Below are positions 22,090 through 29,921 of a DNA stretch of 32,203 bases, in pieces; within the stretch, counting starts at the first letter, position 1; each line of letters starts with the position of its first letter. The notes under the pieces are model-generated. The model was not told the origin of the DNA, did not search any database, and saw only the letters and a program-made list of their open reading frames with translations. The DNA is from Betaproteobacteria bacterium (GTDB taxonomy: Bacteria; Pseudomonadota; Gammaproteobacteria; Burkholderiales; SG8-39), in contig JAJDOG010000106.1 of assembly GCA_022340285.1 (NCBI GenBank), positions 1 to 32,203 on the forward strand, written 5' to 3'. A program made the position numbers and the translations under genes.

Positions 22090-22929
22090 ATGCCAAGCTG
22101 CCTGCCACGCATCATTCTGTTTTTGGCCGTGACCGTCTTCGCGCCCATCGCGGCTGCCCAGACCGATACGACCTCGCCTTTCGTTACATCGCCGCCCCTG
22201 GTCGTCGAACGCATGCTCGCGCTCGCAGGCGTCACGCCGAAGGACTTTGTGGTCGACCTCGGATCCGGCGACGGGCGGATCGTCATCGCCGCGGCCAAGC
22301 GCTACGGTGCGCAGGCGATGGGGGTCGAATACGATCCCAAGCTGGTGGCGCTGAGTCGCAAGAACGCCATCGCTCAGGGCGTGGGCGACCGCACGCGGTT
22401 CGTCGAGGGTGATCTATTCAAGGTCGACCTGTCCGGCGCGTCGGTGATCACCGTCTACCTGCTGCCCGACGTGAACCGCAAGCTGCGTGAGAAGCTGCTG
22501 GCGGAGCTCAAGCCCGGTGCCCGACTCGTCGCCCATGACTTCGACATGGAGAGCTGGCGACCCGACCAGACGGAGAGCATTTACGCGCCGCAGAAAAACA
22601 ATGGGCGAGGCGGGACGAGTCGGATCATGCTTTGGATCATCCCCGCCCAGGCGCGGGGAGATTGGCGCCTCGAGAGCGAAGGCTTGCCGGCGGGGGGCGC
22701 GGAACTGTCGATCTACCAGAATTTCCAGGCGATCGAAGGAGAGATGGCGATGGGCGAAAAGCGTGTTGCGCTTTCCGAGCCCCGACTCCGCGGAACGGAG
22801 ATCCGGTTCGACGTTCCGGCCGCGAGCGGCCCGTTGCAATTTGTCGGGCGAATCGACGGGAACGAGATCGTGGGGACGGTGCGCGGCGGCACGCACGAGT
22901 GGCCCTGGCGCGCAGCGCGCGCGCGATGA
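22090..22929 (+). CDS. Signal-bearing methyltransferase resembling FAM173 type
   Basis: A 279-residue protein with a hydrophobic N-terminal signal (RIILFLAVTVFAPIAAAQ, cleavage-like site after about residue 23), then a SAM-methyltransferase fold. Motif I is VVDLGSGDGRIVIAAAKRYG, the acidic motif II is GVEYDPKL, and VEGDLFKVDLSGASVITVYLLPDV, KLLAELKPGARLVAHDF follow, as in FAM173/ATPSCKMT lysine methyltransferases. About 100 C-terminal residues form a separate, probably beta-rich part. Export of a SAM enzyme is odd, because SAM is cytoplasmic; the segment might act as a membrane anchor instead. An in-frame ATG at 22060 adds ten residues (MKRPARSEIA) and is a possible alternative start; TAAGAT there looks more like a -10 box. 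Confidence 0.82.
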   Translation: MPSCLPRIILFLAVTVFAPIAAAQTDTTSPFVTSPPLVVERMLALAGVTPKDFVVDLGSGDGRIVIAAAKRYGAQAMGVEYDPKLVALSRKNAIAQGVGDRTRFVEGDLFKVDLSGASVITVYLLPDVNRKLREKLLAELKPGARLVAHDFDMESWRPDQTESIYAPQKNNGRGGTSRIMLWIIPAQARGDWRLESEGLPAGGAELSIYQNFQAIEGEMAMGEKRVALSEPRLRGTEIRFDVPAASGPLQFVGRIDGNEIVGTVRGGTHEWPWRAARAR

Positions 22930-22974
22930 GCTCGCGGAAGCATGCGACGCTGCTCCTCTGTGCAAGCCCCGGCC

Positions 22975-23604
22975 ATGAAGACGTTTGCCGAGTCAGCCGA
23001 ACGTAATCGCGACCCCATTCTCGCGGTCCTGCGGCGCTGGGTGACCGGGCCCAACCGCATCCTCGAGATCGGAAGCGGTACCGGCCAGCACGCGGTGTAC
23101 TTCGCCGGGGCTCTGCCCGACGTTGTCTGGCAGGCAAGCGACCGGGCGGAGAACCTCCCGGGTATCGGACAATGGATCGAGGAGGCCGGGTTGCCGAACC
23201 TCGTCGAGGCGATCGCGCTCGACGTGAGCCGCGGCGGATGGCCCCGGGCCGCGTTCGATGCCGTGTTCTCCGCCAACACGGCGCACATCATGAGCAGGCA
23301 GGAAGTCGAATCGATGATCGCAGGGGCGGCGGCCGCGCTTCGTTCGGGCGGTCTCTTCTTCCTCTACGGACCGTTCAATTACGGCGGTCGATTTACTTCC
23401 GAGAGCAACGCGCGCTTCGATGCGGGGCTGCGAGCACAAGCCGCGCACATGGGCATCCGTGACTTCGAGGCGGTCGACGCGTGGGCGAGCGCCAGCGGCT
23501 TCGTGCTCGTCGAGGACAATGCGATGCCGGCGAACAATCGCCTGCTGGTGTGGCGCCGCACGGAAGGCGCGACGGCGGCGAATCCACGCGGAGAGCGATC
23601 ATGA
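22975..23604 (+). CDS. DUF938-family methyltransferase-like protein
   Basis: A 209-residue protein of the DUF938 family. The family N-terminus FAESAERNRDPIL is followed by SAM-binding motif I RILEIGSGTGQHAVYFA (about 29-45), ASDRAENLPGI, FSANTAHIMSRQEVESMIAGAA and GGLFFLYGPFNYGGRFTSESNARFD. It is a predicted class I methyltransferase of unknown substrate. I chose the ATG at 22975 because the family homology begins there; an in-frame ATG 33 bp upstream is possible. The stop overlaps the next gene as ATGA, implying coupling to the aldehyde dehydrogenase. Confidence 0.91.
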   Translation: MKTFAESAERNRDPILAVLRRWVTGPNRILEIGSGTGQHAVYFAGALPDVVWQASDRAENLPGIGQWIEEAGLPNLVEAIALDVSRGGWPRAAFDAVFSANTAHIMSRQEVESMIAGAAAALRSGGLFFLYGPFNYGGRFTSESNARFDAGLRAQAAHMGIRDFEAVDAWASASGFVLVEDNAMPANNRLLVWRRTEGATAANPRGERS

Positions 23605-25178
23605 GCGATGGGAGCGCATTCAAGCTGACATATTCCACCATGTTCGATCCGCCTCCGGAGCTGCACCGGCGCTTCGAGACGGCGCTGGCGGAAGTGAAGG
23701 GCGAACTCGGCGCCGAGCGGGCGATGTGGATCGCGGGCGGCGAAGCCCGGGCGGAGGAGAAATTCGAGATCCGCAGCCCGATCAACCGCGATTGGGTCAT
23801 CGGGACGTTTCAGCATGCCAGCCGCGAACACGTGGACGGCGCCGTGACGGCTGCGCGAGCGGCCTTTCCGGCCTGGGCGTTGACGCCATGGCGCGAGCGC
23901 GTGAAGCTGTTGCGTCGCGCCGGACAGCTGATCGAGGAGCGTGTCTACGAGATCGGCGCGGCGGTCGCCCTGGAAGTGGGCAAGAATCGTATGGAAGCGC
24001 TCGGCGAGGTGCAGGAGACCGCCGATCTCGTCCACTGGTATTGCGACCAGATGGAGGAGCATGGAGGCTTCGTGCGCGCGCTGCCGAACGATCCGCTCAA
24101 GGGATTCGTCAGCCGCAATCGCACCGTACTGAAGCCGTATGGCGTCTGGCTCGTCATCGCGCCGTTCAACTTTCCCTTTGCGCTTGCCGGGGGCGCGGTC
24201 GGCGCAGCGCTCGTCGCGGGGAACACAGTGGTGTTCAAGACCGCGAGCGACACGGCCCTCGCAGGCTGGCTGCTCGCCGAAGTGCTGCGCGACGCTGGAT
24301 TGCCGCCGGGGGTATGTAACTACATCACGGGCGACGGGGCGACGGTGGGGGATGCCCTGGTCCAGCATCCGAACATCGGAGGCGTGACGTTCACGGGATC
24401 GTACGAAGTGGGGATGAATATCCACCGCGCCTTTGCGTCCGGGACCTATCCACGGCCGTGCATCGCCGAAATGGGTGGCAAGAATGCCGTGGTCGTGACC
24501 CGCCACGCCGATCTCGAGCGTGCCGCGACCGGGATCGTCCGCTCGGCGTTCGGCTTGCAGGGACAGAAATGCTCGGCAGCTTCGCGCGTCTACGTCGAGC
24601 GCCCGGTGGCCGAAGACCTCGTCGCGCGGCTCGTCGGCCTGACCCGCGCGATTCGTGTCGGCGATCCGACCGTCAAGGACAACTGGATGGGACCCGTCAT
24701 CAACAAGGCGGCCCACGCGCGTTACGCGAAATGCGTCGACAATCTCGCGGAGCATGGCGAGATCCTGACCGGCGGTGAACATCTCTCCGACGGCGATCTT
24801 GTGAAGGGCTACTACTGCGCGCCGACGATAGGCATGGCGCCATTCGACTACCGCCTGTGGCGCGAGGAGAAGTTCATTCCTCTCGTGCTCGTCGGCGCAG
24901 TCGACACGCTCGACGAGGCAATCGACCGCGCGAACGACTCGCAGTACGGCCTCACGGCAGGGTTCTACGGTGCGAAGGACGAGATTCCCAGATTTCTCGA
25001 TCGGATCGAGGCAGGCGTGACGTACTCGAATCGGCCGCAGGGCGCCACGACCGGCGCATGGCCGGGCTTCCAGCCGTTCGTGGGATGGAAAGGGTCGGGC
25101 TCCACGGGCAAGGCGATCGGGTCGTACTACTACCTGCAGCAGTACTTGCGCGAGCAGTCACAGACGATCGTGGATTGA
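23601..25178 (+). CDS. Aldehyde dehydrogenase, P5C-dehydrogenase type
   Basis: A 525-residue NAD(P)-dependent aldehyde dehydrogenase. The catalytic residues are Asn190 in VIAPFNFP, Glu290 in AEMGGKN and nucleophile Cys324 in GLQGQKCSAASRVYV. The whole-length pattern, including FTGSYEVGMNIHRAF and ATTGAWPGFQPFVGWKGSGSTGK near the C-terminus, is of the L-glutamate gamma-semialdehyde (1-pyrroline-5-carboxylate) dehydrogenase group, so the end of proline degradation is the most likely role. The usual EEIFGPV segment reads EEKFIPLV. No proline dehydrogenase domain or gene is nearby. It is coupled to the DUF938 gene by an ATGA overlap. Confidence 0.88.
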   Translation: MSDGSAFKLTYSTMFDPPPELHRRFETALAEVKGELGAERAMWIAGGEARAEEKFEIRSPINRDWVIGTFQHASREHVDGAVTAARAAFPAWALTPWRERVKLLRRAGQLIEERVYEIGAAVALEVGKNRMEALGEVQETADLVHWYCDQMEEHGGFVRALPNDPLKGFVSRNRTVLKPYGVWLVIAPFNFPFALAGGAVGAALVAGNTVVFKTASDTALAGWLLAEVLRDAGLPPGVCNYITGDGATVGDALVQHPNIGGVTFTGSYEVGMNIHRAFASGTYPRPCIAEMGGKNAVVVTRHADLERAATGIVRSAFGLQGQKCSAASRVYVERPVAEDLVARLVGLTRAIRVGDPTVKDNWMGPVINKAAHARYAKCVDNLAEHGEILTGGEHLSDGDLVKGYYCAPTIGMAPFDYRLWREEKFIPLVLVGAVDTLDEAIDRANDSQYGLTAGFYGAKDEIPRFLDRIEAGVTYSNRPQGATTGAWPGFQPFVGWKGSGSTGKAIGSYYYLQQYLREQSQTIVD

Positions 25179-25183
25179 CTCTC

Positions 25184-25762
25184 GTGTCGACGCGCTGGAA
25201 GGACGTCCTGCGATTCTGGTTCGGCGAGCCCGGCTCCGGCGAGCGGGGGCGGCCGCGGAAGGCTTGGTTCGTCAAGTCACCCGAATTCGATGCCGAAATT
25301 CGGGACAGATTTTTCGGGACGTACGAGCAGGCAGAGGCCGGGCAGCTCGACGCCTGGCAAGACACACCGCTTGCCGCGCTCGCTTTAGTAGTCGTGCTCG
25401 ACCAGTTCCCGCGCAACATGTTTCGCGGCATCCCGCGCGCGTTCGCGACCGATGCCCGAGCGCTCGCGGTCGCGCGCGGCATCGTCGAGCGCGGATTCGA
25501 CGTTGCGTATGTCCCGGTCGAACGCGCCTTCGCCTACCTTCCGTTCGAGCACGCCGAGGACATCGCAATGCAACGCCGGTCGCTTGCGCTGTTCGCGAAG
25601 CTCCCGCCTTGCTCGTCGAGCGAGAGCTACATGGACTACGCCCGACGGCACCACGACGTGATCGCCCGCTTCGGGCGCTTTCCGCACCGGAACGAGATCC
25701 TTGGTCGCGCTTCGACGCCCGAAGAGAAGGCGTTTCTCAACCAGCCCGGCTCGACCTTTTAG
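25184..25762 (+). CDS. DUF924-family protein
   Basis: A 192-residue helical protein of the DUF924 family, whose function is unknown. Recognisable segments: VLRFWFGEPG at the N-terminus, RKAWFVKSPEFDAEIRDRF, LALVVVLDQFPRNMFRG, AFAYLPFEHAED, and FPHRNEILGRASTPEEKAFL near the end. The proposed start is GTG at 25184, five bases after the aldehyde dehydrogenase stop; an in-frame TTG overlaps that stop and is less likely. It probably belongs to the same transcript as the DUF938 and dehydrogenase genes. Its last codons overlap the tiny minus-strand ORF at 25759-25806. Confidence 0.9.
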   Translation: MSTRWKDVLRFWFGEPGSGERGRPRKAWFVKSPEFDAEIRDRFFGTYEQAEAGQLDAWQDTPLAALALVVVLDQFPRNMFRGIPRAFATDARALAVARGIVERGFDVAYVPVERAFAYLPFEHAEDIAMQRRSLALFAKLPPCSSSESYMDYARRHHDVIARFGRFPHRNEILGRASTPEEKAFLNQPGSTF

Positions 25763-25806
25763 GCGGTCGCCGCCGCGAACTCGATCTTTTCGCTCTTGAA
25801 CGGCAT
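25759..25806 (-). other. 15-codon ORF with strong ribosome-binding site
   Basis: The minus strand reads GGAAGGAG, a seven-to-eight base gap, then ATG and MPFKSEKIEFAAATA followed by TAA. The ribosome-binding site is among the best in the window, yet the frame is only 15 codons and ends inside the DUF924 3' end. The peptide opening recalls the N-termini of alpha/beta-hydrolase/OsmC fusion proteins, so it may be a gene remnant cut off by rearrangement, or a true small peptide. I cannot decide between them from the sequence. Confidence 0.4.
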
Positions 25807-25910
25807 GACGGATACTCCTTCCGGTGATTTGGTGACCGCGCCAAGCGTCCCGATAATGGCGATGTATCGGAACATGCCGGGCTCCCGGCTGTCGTAACGG
25901 CACCGCTGCA

Positions 25911-26459
25911 ATGACAGCCCCTCATCACATCGATGCGCCTTCCCCCTGGATCGTGCGCTGGGCGCCGCTCGTCGCGGCCGGCGGACGCGTTCTGGACGTC
26001 GCGAGCGGTTCCGGGCGGCATGCCCGCTACTTTGCCCAGCGCGGATTCACGGTGATGGCCGTCGATCGCGACGCCGGCGCCTTGGTGGGCCTGGAGGGGA
26101 CACCGGGCGTCGAGACCCGGGTTGCGGATCTCGAGGGCGCGCCGTGGCCGTTCGAGGGGGCGGTCTTTGACGCGGTGGTCGTTGCCAACTACCTCTGCCG
26201 ACCGCTCTTCCCGCATCTGCTGGCTGCAATAAGGCCGGGCGGAGTGTTGATTTACGAGACATTCATGCGGGGCAACGAGCGCTTCGGCCGGCCTTCCAAT
26301 CCCGATTTCCTGCTCGCCCCCGGCGAGCTGCTCGAACGGGTTGTAGGGTCGCTCACGCCGGTCGCCTTCGAGCAGGGCGTCGTCTCGGCTCCCAAACCCG
26401 CGGCGATTCAGCGCCTTTGCGCCGCCCGGGCGGCGCCGGACGCCGTTTTTTTGACCTGA
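25911..26459 (+). CDS. Class I SAM-dependent methyltransferase
   Basis: A 182-residue methyltransferase of the TehB/small class I type. Motif I is [20 protein letters not shown] (about 26-45), with motif II acid in [11 protein letters not shown], then [43 protein letters not shown]. The [13 protein letters not shown] segment is common in related tellurite-resistance-like proteins. The substrate is unknown. It lies upstream of dapA on the same strand, but a hairpin with a T7 run overlaps its last codons, so it may end transcription before dapA. The ribosome-binding site at 25911 is poor. Confidence 0.87.
   Translation: MTAPHHIDAPSPWIVRWAPLVAAGGRVLDVASGSGRHARYFAQRGFTVMAVDRDAGALVGLEGTPGVETRVADLEGAPWPFEGAVFDAVVVANYLCRPLFPHLLAAIRPGGVLIYETFMRGNERFGRPSNPDFLLAPGELLERVVGSLTPVAFEQGVVSAPKPAAIQRLCAARAAPDAVFLT
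26431..26452 (+). terminator. Intrinsic terminator overlapping a gene's 3' end
   Basis: CGGCG (26431-26435) pairs with CGCCG (26441-26445) around CCGGA, followed by seven T residues (26446-26452). It lies within the last nine codons of the methyltransferase gene, just before the dapA promoter region. Confidence 0.65.
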
Positions 26460-26487
26460 AAGGCACGTATCGGGATGTCAAAGGCGG

Positions 26488-26493
26488 TAAAAT
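26488..26493 (+). promoter_or_regulatory. Possible -10 box for dapA-bamC
   Basis: TAAAAT at 26488-26493 lies 44 bp upstream of the dapA ATG and after the terminator-like hairpin. No good -35 hexamer is found at 16-18 bp, so this is a weak call. Confidence 0.3.
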
Positions 26494-26536
26494 TGCACGT
26501 TGTTTCAAGGGCGCTTTTGTTCTGAGGGTCAACGAC

Positions 26537-27454
26537 ATGATCACGGGAAGCCTCGTCGCCATCGTCACGCCGATGCACGAAGACGGACGGCTCGACATCG
26601 GGCGTTTCGAGGCGCTGATTGACTGGCATGTGGGCGAGGGCACCGACGGCATTGTCGTCGTTGGCACGACCGGCGAGTCACCGACGGTCGATTTCGACGA
26701 GCACAAGGAATTGATTCGCATCGCGGTCGACCATGCGGCGGGGCGTGTGCCGGTGGTGGCGGGGACCGGGGCAAACTCCACCGCCGAGGCGATCGAGCTG
26801 ACCGAATCGGCCAAGAAAGCCGGCGCAGCCGCATGCCTGTCGGTCGTGCCTTACTACAACAAACCGACGCAGGAGGGCCTCTACCGGCACTTCCGAGCGA
26901 TCGCCGAGGCAGTCGACATCCCGACCATCCTCTATAACGTACCCGGCCGAACCGTAGCCGATCTCGCCAACGACACGACATTGCGGCTCGCGGAGATTCC
27001 GAATGTGGTGGGGATCAAGGACGCCACTGGTAGCATCGATCGCGCGACCGACCTCATCAAGCGTGCGCCGCGGGATTTTGCGATCTACAGCGGCGAGGAC
27101 TCGACGGGTCTCGCGCTCATGCTGCTCGGCGGGCATGGGGTGATCTCGGTGACGGCAAATGCCGCGCCTCGCCGGATGCATGAGATGTGCGCGGCCGCGC
27201 TCGCGGGCAAAGCGATTGAAGCCCGGGAAATCAACATGACCCTGCTTGGGCTGCATCGGCGTCTCTTCGTCGAGGCGAACCCGATTCCGGTAAAGTGGGC
27301 GCTGCACGAGATGGGGCTTATCGAAGGCGGCATCAGGCTGCCGTTGACGCCCTTGGCGGCGCAGTATCACGAGTCAGTAAGGGAGGCGATGAGAGAGGCC
27401 GGCATCACGATACCAATAGCCGGACTGCGAGTCGTGGAGGGAAGAGGAGCATGA
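26537..27454 (+). CDS. dapA: 4-hydroxy-tetrahydrodipicolinate synthase
   Basis: Condenses pyruvate with aspartate semialdehyde, the first committed step of lysine and diaminopimelate synthesis, in the cytoplasm. The 305-residue TIM-barrel protein has Thr44-Thr45 in GTTGESPT, Tyr107 in VPYYNKPTQ, Tyr133 in ILYNVPGRT and the Schiff-base lysine Lys161 in VVGIKDATG, all at canonical positions. The C-terminus is slightly longer than the usual 292 residues. The ATG at 26537 has GAGG upstream. The stop overlaps bamC as ATGA, the common betaproteobacterial dapA-bamC arrangement. Confidence 0.97.
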   Translation: MITGSLVAIVTPMHEDGRLDIGRFEALIDWHVGEGTDGIVVVGTTGESPTVDFDEHKELIRIAVDHAAGRVPVVAGTGANSTAEAIELTESAKKAGAAACLSVVPYYNKPTQEGLYRHFRAIAEAVDIPTILYNVPGRTVADLANDTTLRLAEIPNVVGIKDATGSIDRATDLIKRAPRDFAIYSGEDSTGLALMLLGGHGVISVTANAAPRRMHEMCAAALAGKAIEAREINMTLLGLHRRLFVEANPIPVKWALHEMGLIEGGIRLPLTPLAAQYHESVREAMREAGITIPIAGLRVVEGRGA

Positions 27455-28617
27455 ACAAGTGGGGCGTAACACGGCACGTGCTGATCGCAGCGCTGGTGCC
27501 GGTTGTCATGGTTGGCTGCAGCTGGGACAGCCTGTTCGAGAGCAAGTCGATCGAATACAAGTCCGCAGGCAAACTGCCGCCGCTGGAGGTTCCGCCGGAT
27601 CTCACCAAGCCGGGGAGCGATAACCGCTACGCGGTTCCGGACCTGCCGACGAGTAGCACGGCGACCTATTCGCAATACAACCAGGAGCGAACCGGGCAGG
27701 TTCGCCCGGGGCGCGCCGAGGTGCTGCCGACCTCCGATTCGGTGCACCTGGAGCGCGCGGGCAGCGAACGGTGGCTTGTCGTCAAGGGAGATCCCGACAA
27801 GATCTGGCCGGTCGTGCGCGAGTTTTGGCAGGAAAACGGCTTCCTGATCCGGATCGACAATCCAGAGGCCGGCGTGATGGAAACCGACTGGGCAGAGAAT
27901 CGCGCCAAGATCCCGGATGACATCATTCGCCGAACGCTGGGCAAGATGATCGACGGCATGTACTCGACGGGCGAGCGAGACAAATTCCGCACTCGCATGG
28001 AGCGCGGCAAGACGCCGGGTACTGTCGAGATCTTCATCACCCATCGCGGCATGGTGGAGGAACTCACCGGATCGGGCGTCACCAAGGAGTCGGACAGCTC
28101 CAAATGGGTTCCGCGTCCGCCGGATCCGGCGCTCGAGGCCGAGTTCATGAGCCGGCTGATGGTGCGGCTCGGCGTCGAGGAAGAGCGCGCAAATGCGATG
28201 GTCGCCAGCGGGCGGGGCGTCGACCGTGCCAAGCTGGTCGACAACGGCAAGGGTGACGCCGGGGCGCTCGAGCTCGCCGAGCCGTTCGATCGCGCATGGC
28301 GGAGGGTAGGCGTGGCGCTCGACCGCTCAGGGTTCACGGTCGAGGACCGCGATCGCTCGAAGGGTCTGTACTTCGTCCGCTACATCGATCCCGACGTGGA
28401 CGGCGGTACGAAGGGTTCGGAGGGGCTGCTCTCCAAGCTCGCGTTCTGGCGCAAGGATCCAGGCGTAGATCTGTCGAAGCTGCCGCAGTACCAGGTGCAG
28501 ATCAAGGAGGCGAAGGACGACTCCAGCGAGGTCAAGGTGCTGGGCAAGGACGGCGCGCCGGAAACGTCCGATACATCGCGAAAGATCCTGAGCCTGCTCT
28601 ACAAACAGCTCAAGTAG
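27451..28617 (+). CDS. bamC: Outer-membrane assembly lipoprotein BamC
   Basis: A lipoprotein of the BAM complex that inserts beta-barrel proteins into the outer membrane; 388 residues. The signal peptide ends in lipobox VGCS with lipidated Cys23. The N-terminal part after it ([19 protein letters not shown]) is the conserved BamC region that contacts BamD, followed by two helix-grip domains (about 105-230 and 270-385). The C-terminal domain contains SKLAFWRKD and [19 protein letters not shown]. The start overlaps dapA and has GAGGAG upstream. The protein is longer than the E. coli one, as is common outside enterics. Confidence 0.93.
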   Translation: MNKWGVTRHVLIAALVPVVMVGCSWDSLFESKSIEYKSAGKLPPLEVPPDLTKPGSDNRYAVPDLPTSSTATYSQYNQERTGQVRPGRAEVLPTSDSVHLERAGSERWLVVKGDPDKIWPVVREFWQENGFLIRIDNPEAGVMETDWAENRAKIPDDIIRRTLGKMIDGMYSTGERDKFRTRMERGKTPGTVEIFITHRGMVEELTGSGVTKESDSSKWVPRPPDPALEAEFMSRLMVRLGVEEERANAMVASGRGVDRAKLVDNGKGDAGALELAEPFDRAWRRVGVALDRSGFTVEDRDRSKGLYFVRYIDPDVDGGTKGSEGLLSKLAFWRKDPGVDLSKLPQYQVQIKEAKDDSSEVKVLGKDGAPETSDTSRKILSLLYKQLK

Positions 28618-28639
28618 CCAAGTCGCGGATCCCCGCCGC

Positions 28640-29407
28640 ATGCGGATCGCCTCGCTGGCGAGCGGAAGTCGAGGCAACGCGTTGGTCGTCGAGGCCGGCG
28701 GTACGCGGCTGATGCTGGATTGCGGCCTGGCGCCGCGCGAGATCGAACGGCGCCTCGCCAGGCTCGAACTCGTGCCGGCGGACATCGACGCGATCCTCCT
28801 GACCCACGAGCACAGCGATCACGCCGACGGCGCGCTGGCTTTCGCCGGCCGTCACGGGGTGGCGCTCTGGCTGACGCACGGCACCTGGCGCGCGATCGCG
28901 GGCGGTGCCGAACCGGACGCCGCGGTGCGCATCATCGACAGCCATACTGCGTTTGCCATCGGCAGCGTCGAAGTCCGGCCGTTCCCCGTGCCGCACGACG
29001 CGCGCGAGCCGGCGCAGTTCGTGTTCTCCGACGGTGCCAAACGGGTTGGCGTGCTGACCGACACGGGTACGTCGACACCGCATATCGAGGCGATGCTGAC
29101 AGGCTGCGCGGCGCTCGTTCTGGAGTGCAATCACGATGCGCGCATGCTGTCGGACGGCACTTACCCGGCTTGGCTGAAAAGCCGCATCGGCGGTGCGTTC
29201 GGTCATCTCGCGAACGAGACGGCGGCACGGTTGCTCGCCGCGCTGGATACCCGTGATCTCCAGCACATCGTCGCCGCGCACCTCTCCCAGGAGAACAACA
29301 CGCCGGCGCTCGCGCGCGAGGCGCTGGCGGGCGCCTTGAATTGCGCCACGGACTGGATCGGTGTCGCCGATCAGGACGACGGTTTCGACTGGCGCTCGGT
29401 CAGCTAG
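28640..29407 (+). CDS. MBL-fold metallo-hydrolase (YycJ/WalJ type)
   Basis: A 255-residue metallo-beta-lactamase-fold hydrolase. The metal-binding motif THEHSDH is at 55-61 (His56, His58, Asp60, His61), preceded by ASLASGSRGNALVVEAGGTRLMLDCG, which is typical of the YycJ/WalJ subfamily. A later TDTGTSTPH and ECNHDARML contribute further ligands. Related proteins are exonuclease-like or of unknown function. It follows bamC by 22 bp and probably shares its transcript. The gene converges on the minus-strand gene at 29412 with a 4-bp gap. Confidence 0.92.
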   Translation: MRIASLASGSRGNALVVEAGGTRLMLDCGLAPREIERRLARLELVPADIDAILLTHEHSDHADGALAFAGRHGVALWLTHGTWRAIAGGAEPDAAVRIIDSHTAFAIGSVEVRPFPVPHDAREPAQFVFSDGAKRVGVLTDTGTSTPHIEAMLTGCAALVLECNHDARMLSDGTYPAWLKSRIGGAFGHLANETAARLLAALDTRDLQHIVAAHLSQENNTPALAREALAGALNCATDWIGVADQDDGFDWRSVS

Positions 29408-29411
29408 CGTG

Positions 29412-29921
29412 TCAAAGGCCGAGCTTGGTCGCCGAGACGGCGGGGACCGAGCTTTGCCAGATCTCATCGAAGCGCTCGCGCATGGCGCGCGCCTCTTTCT
29501 GGTCGTCGGTGATCACGACTCCGCGTGGATGGGCCGCCACCGCGCGCCGGATCACGTGTTCGGCGTCGACGAGCACGAAGCAATCCTGGGCGCGCGCAGC
29601 GTCGTCTACAGTGCGATGCACGGCGATTTTCGTGCTGAGCTGGGTCAGGAGATCCATCATGCGCGGCATGTGACGTGTCAGGTGGTCGGGATCGTGTACA
29701 GCGATGTAGAGCCGGCTGTCGCGATTCGCGATCAGGAACCGACGCAGGCCCTCCACGCGGTCGGGGGAATTGAGGTCGAGCTGCGCAAGATCGGGGTCGA
29801 AGACGCGCAGCTCCCTCCGGACGTGCGGGAGGAGTTCATCGAAGGCCGCGATGTAGTCTCCGCGTGCCGTGATCACGCGGCGCGCGGGCTGCGGAACGAG
29901 GTGGGCCAGAGTTTCATCCAT
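29412..29921 (-). CDS. Unknown protein coupled to RoxA-like oxygenase
   Basis: A 169-residue soluble protein that I do not recognise with certainty. The sequence has alternating strand and helix segments, such as RRELRVFDPDLAQLDL, FLIANRDSRLYIAVHDPDHLTRHMP, CFVLVDAEHVIRRAV and GVVITDDQ. The layout recalls a phospholipase-D-like fold without the HKD catalytic motifs. Start ATG at 29921 lies in the ATGGATGA overlap with the preceding oxygenase gene (8-bp overlap), so it is translationally coupled to it. A longer reading frame to 30071 would run inside that gene and is unlikely. The physical coupling suggests a shared function in translation or ribosome modification, which is inference. Confidence 0.78.
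   Translation of the reverse strand: MDETLAHLVPQPARRVITARGDYIAAFDELLPHVRRELRVFDPDLAQLDLNSPDRVEGLRRFLIANRDSRLYIAVHDPDHLTRHMPRMMDLLTQLSTKIAVHRTVDDAARAQDCFVLVDAEHVIRRAVAAHPRGVVITDDQKEARAMRERFDEIWQSSVPAVSATKLGL

Noticed and set aside
23379-24782. 467-codon minus-strand frame opposite the aldehyde dehydrogenase
   Set aside because: Antisense shadow; the plus strand carries intact catalytic residues along the full length.
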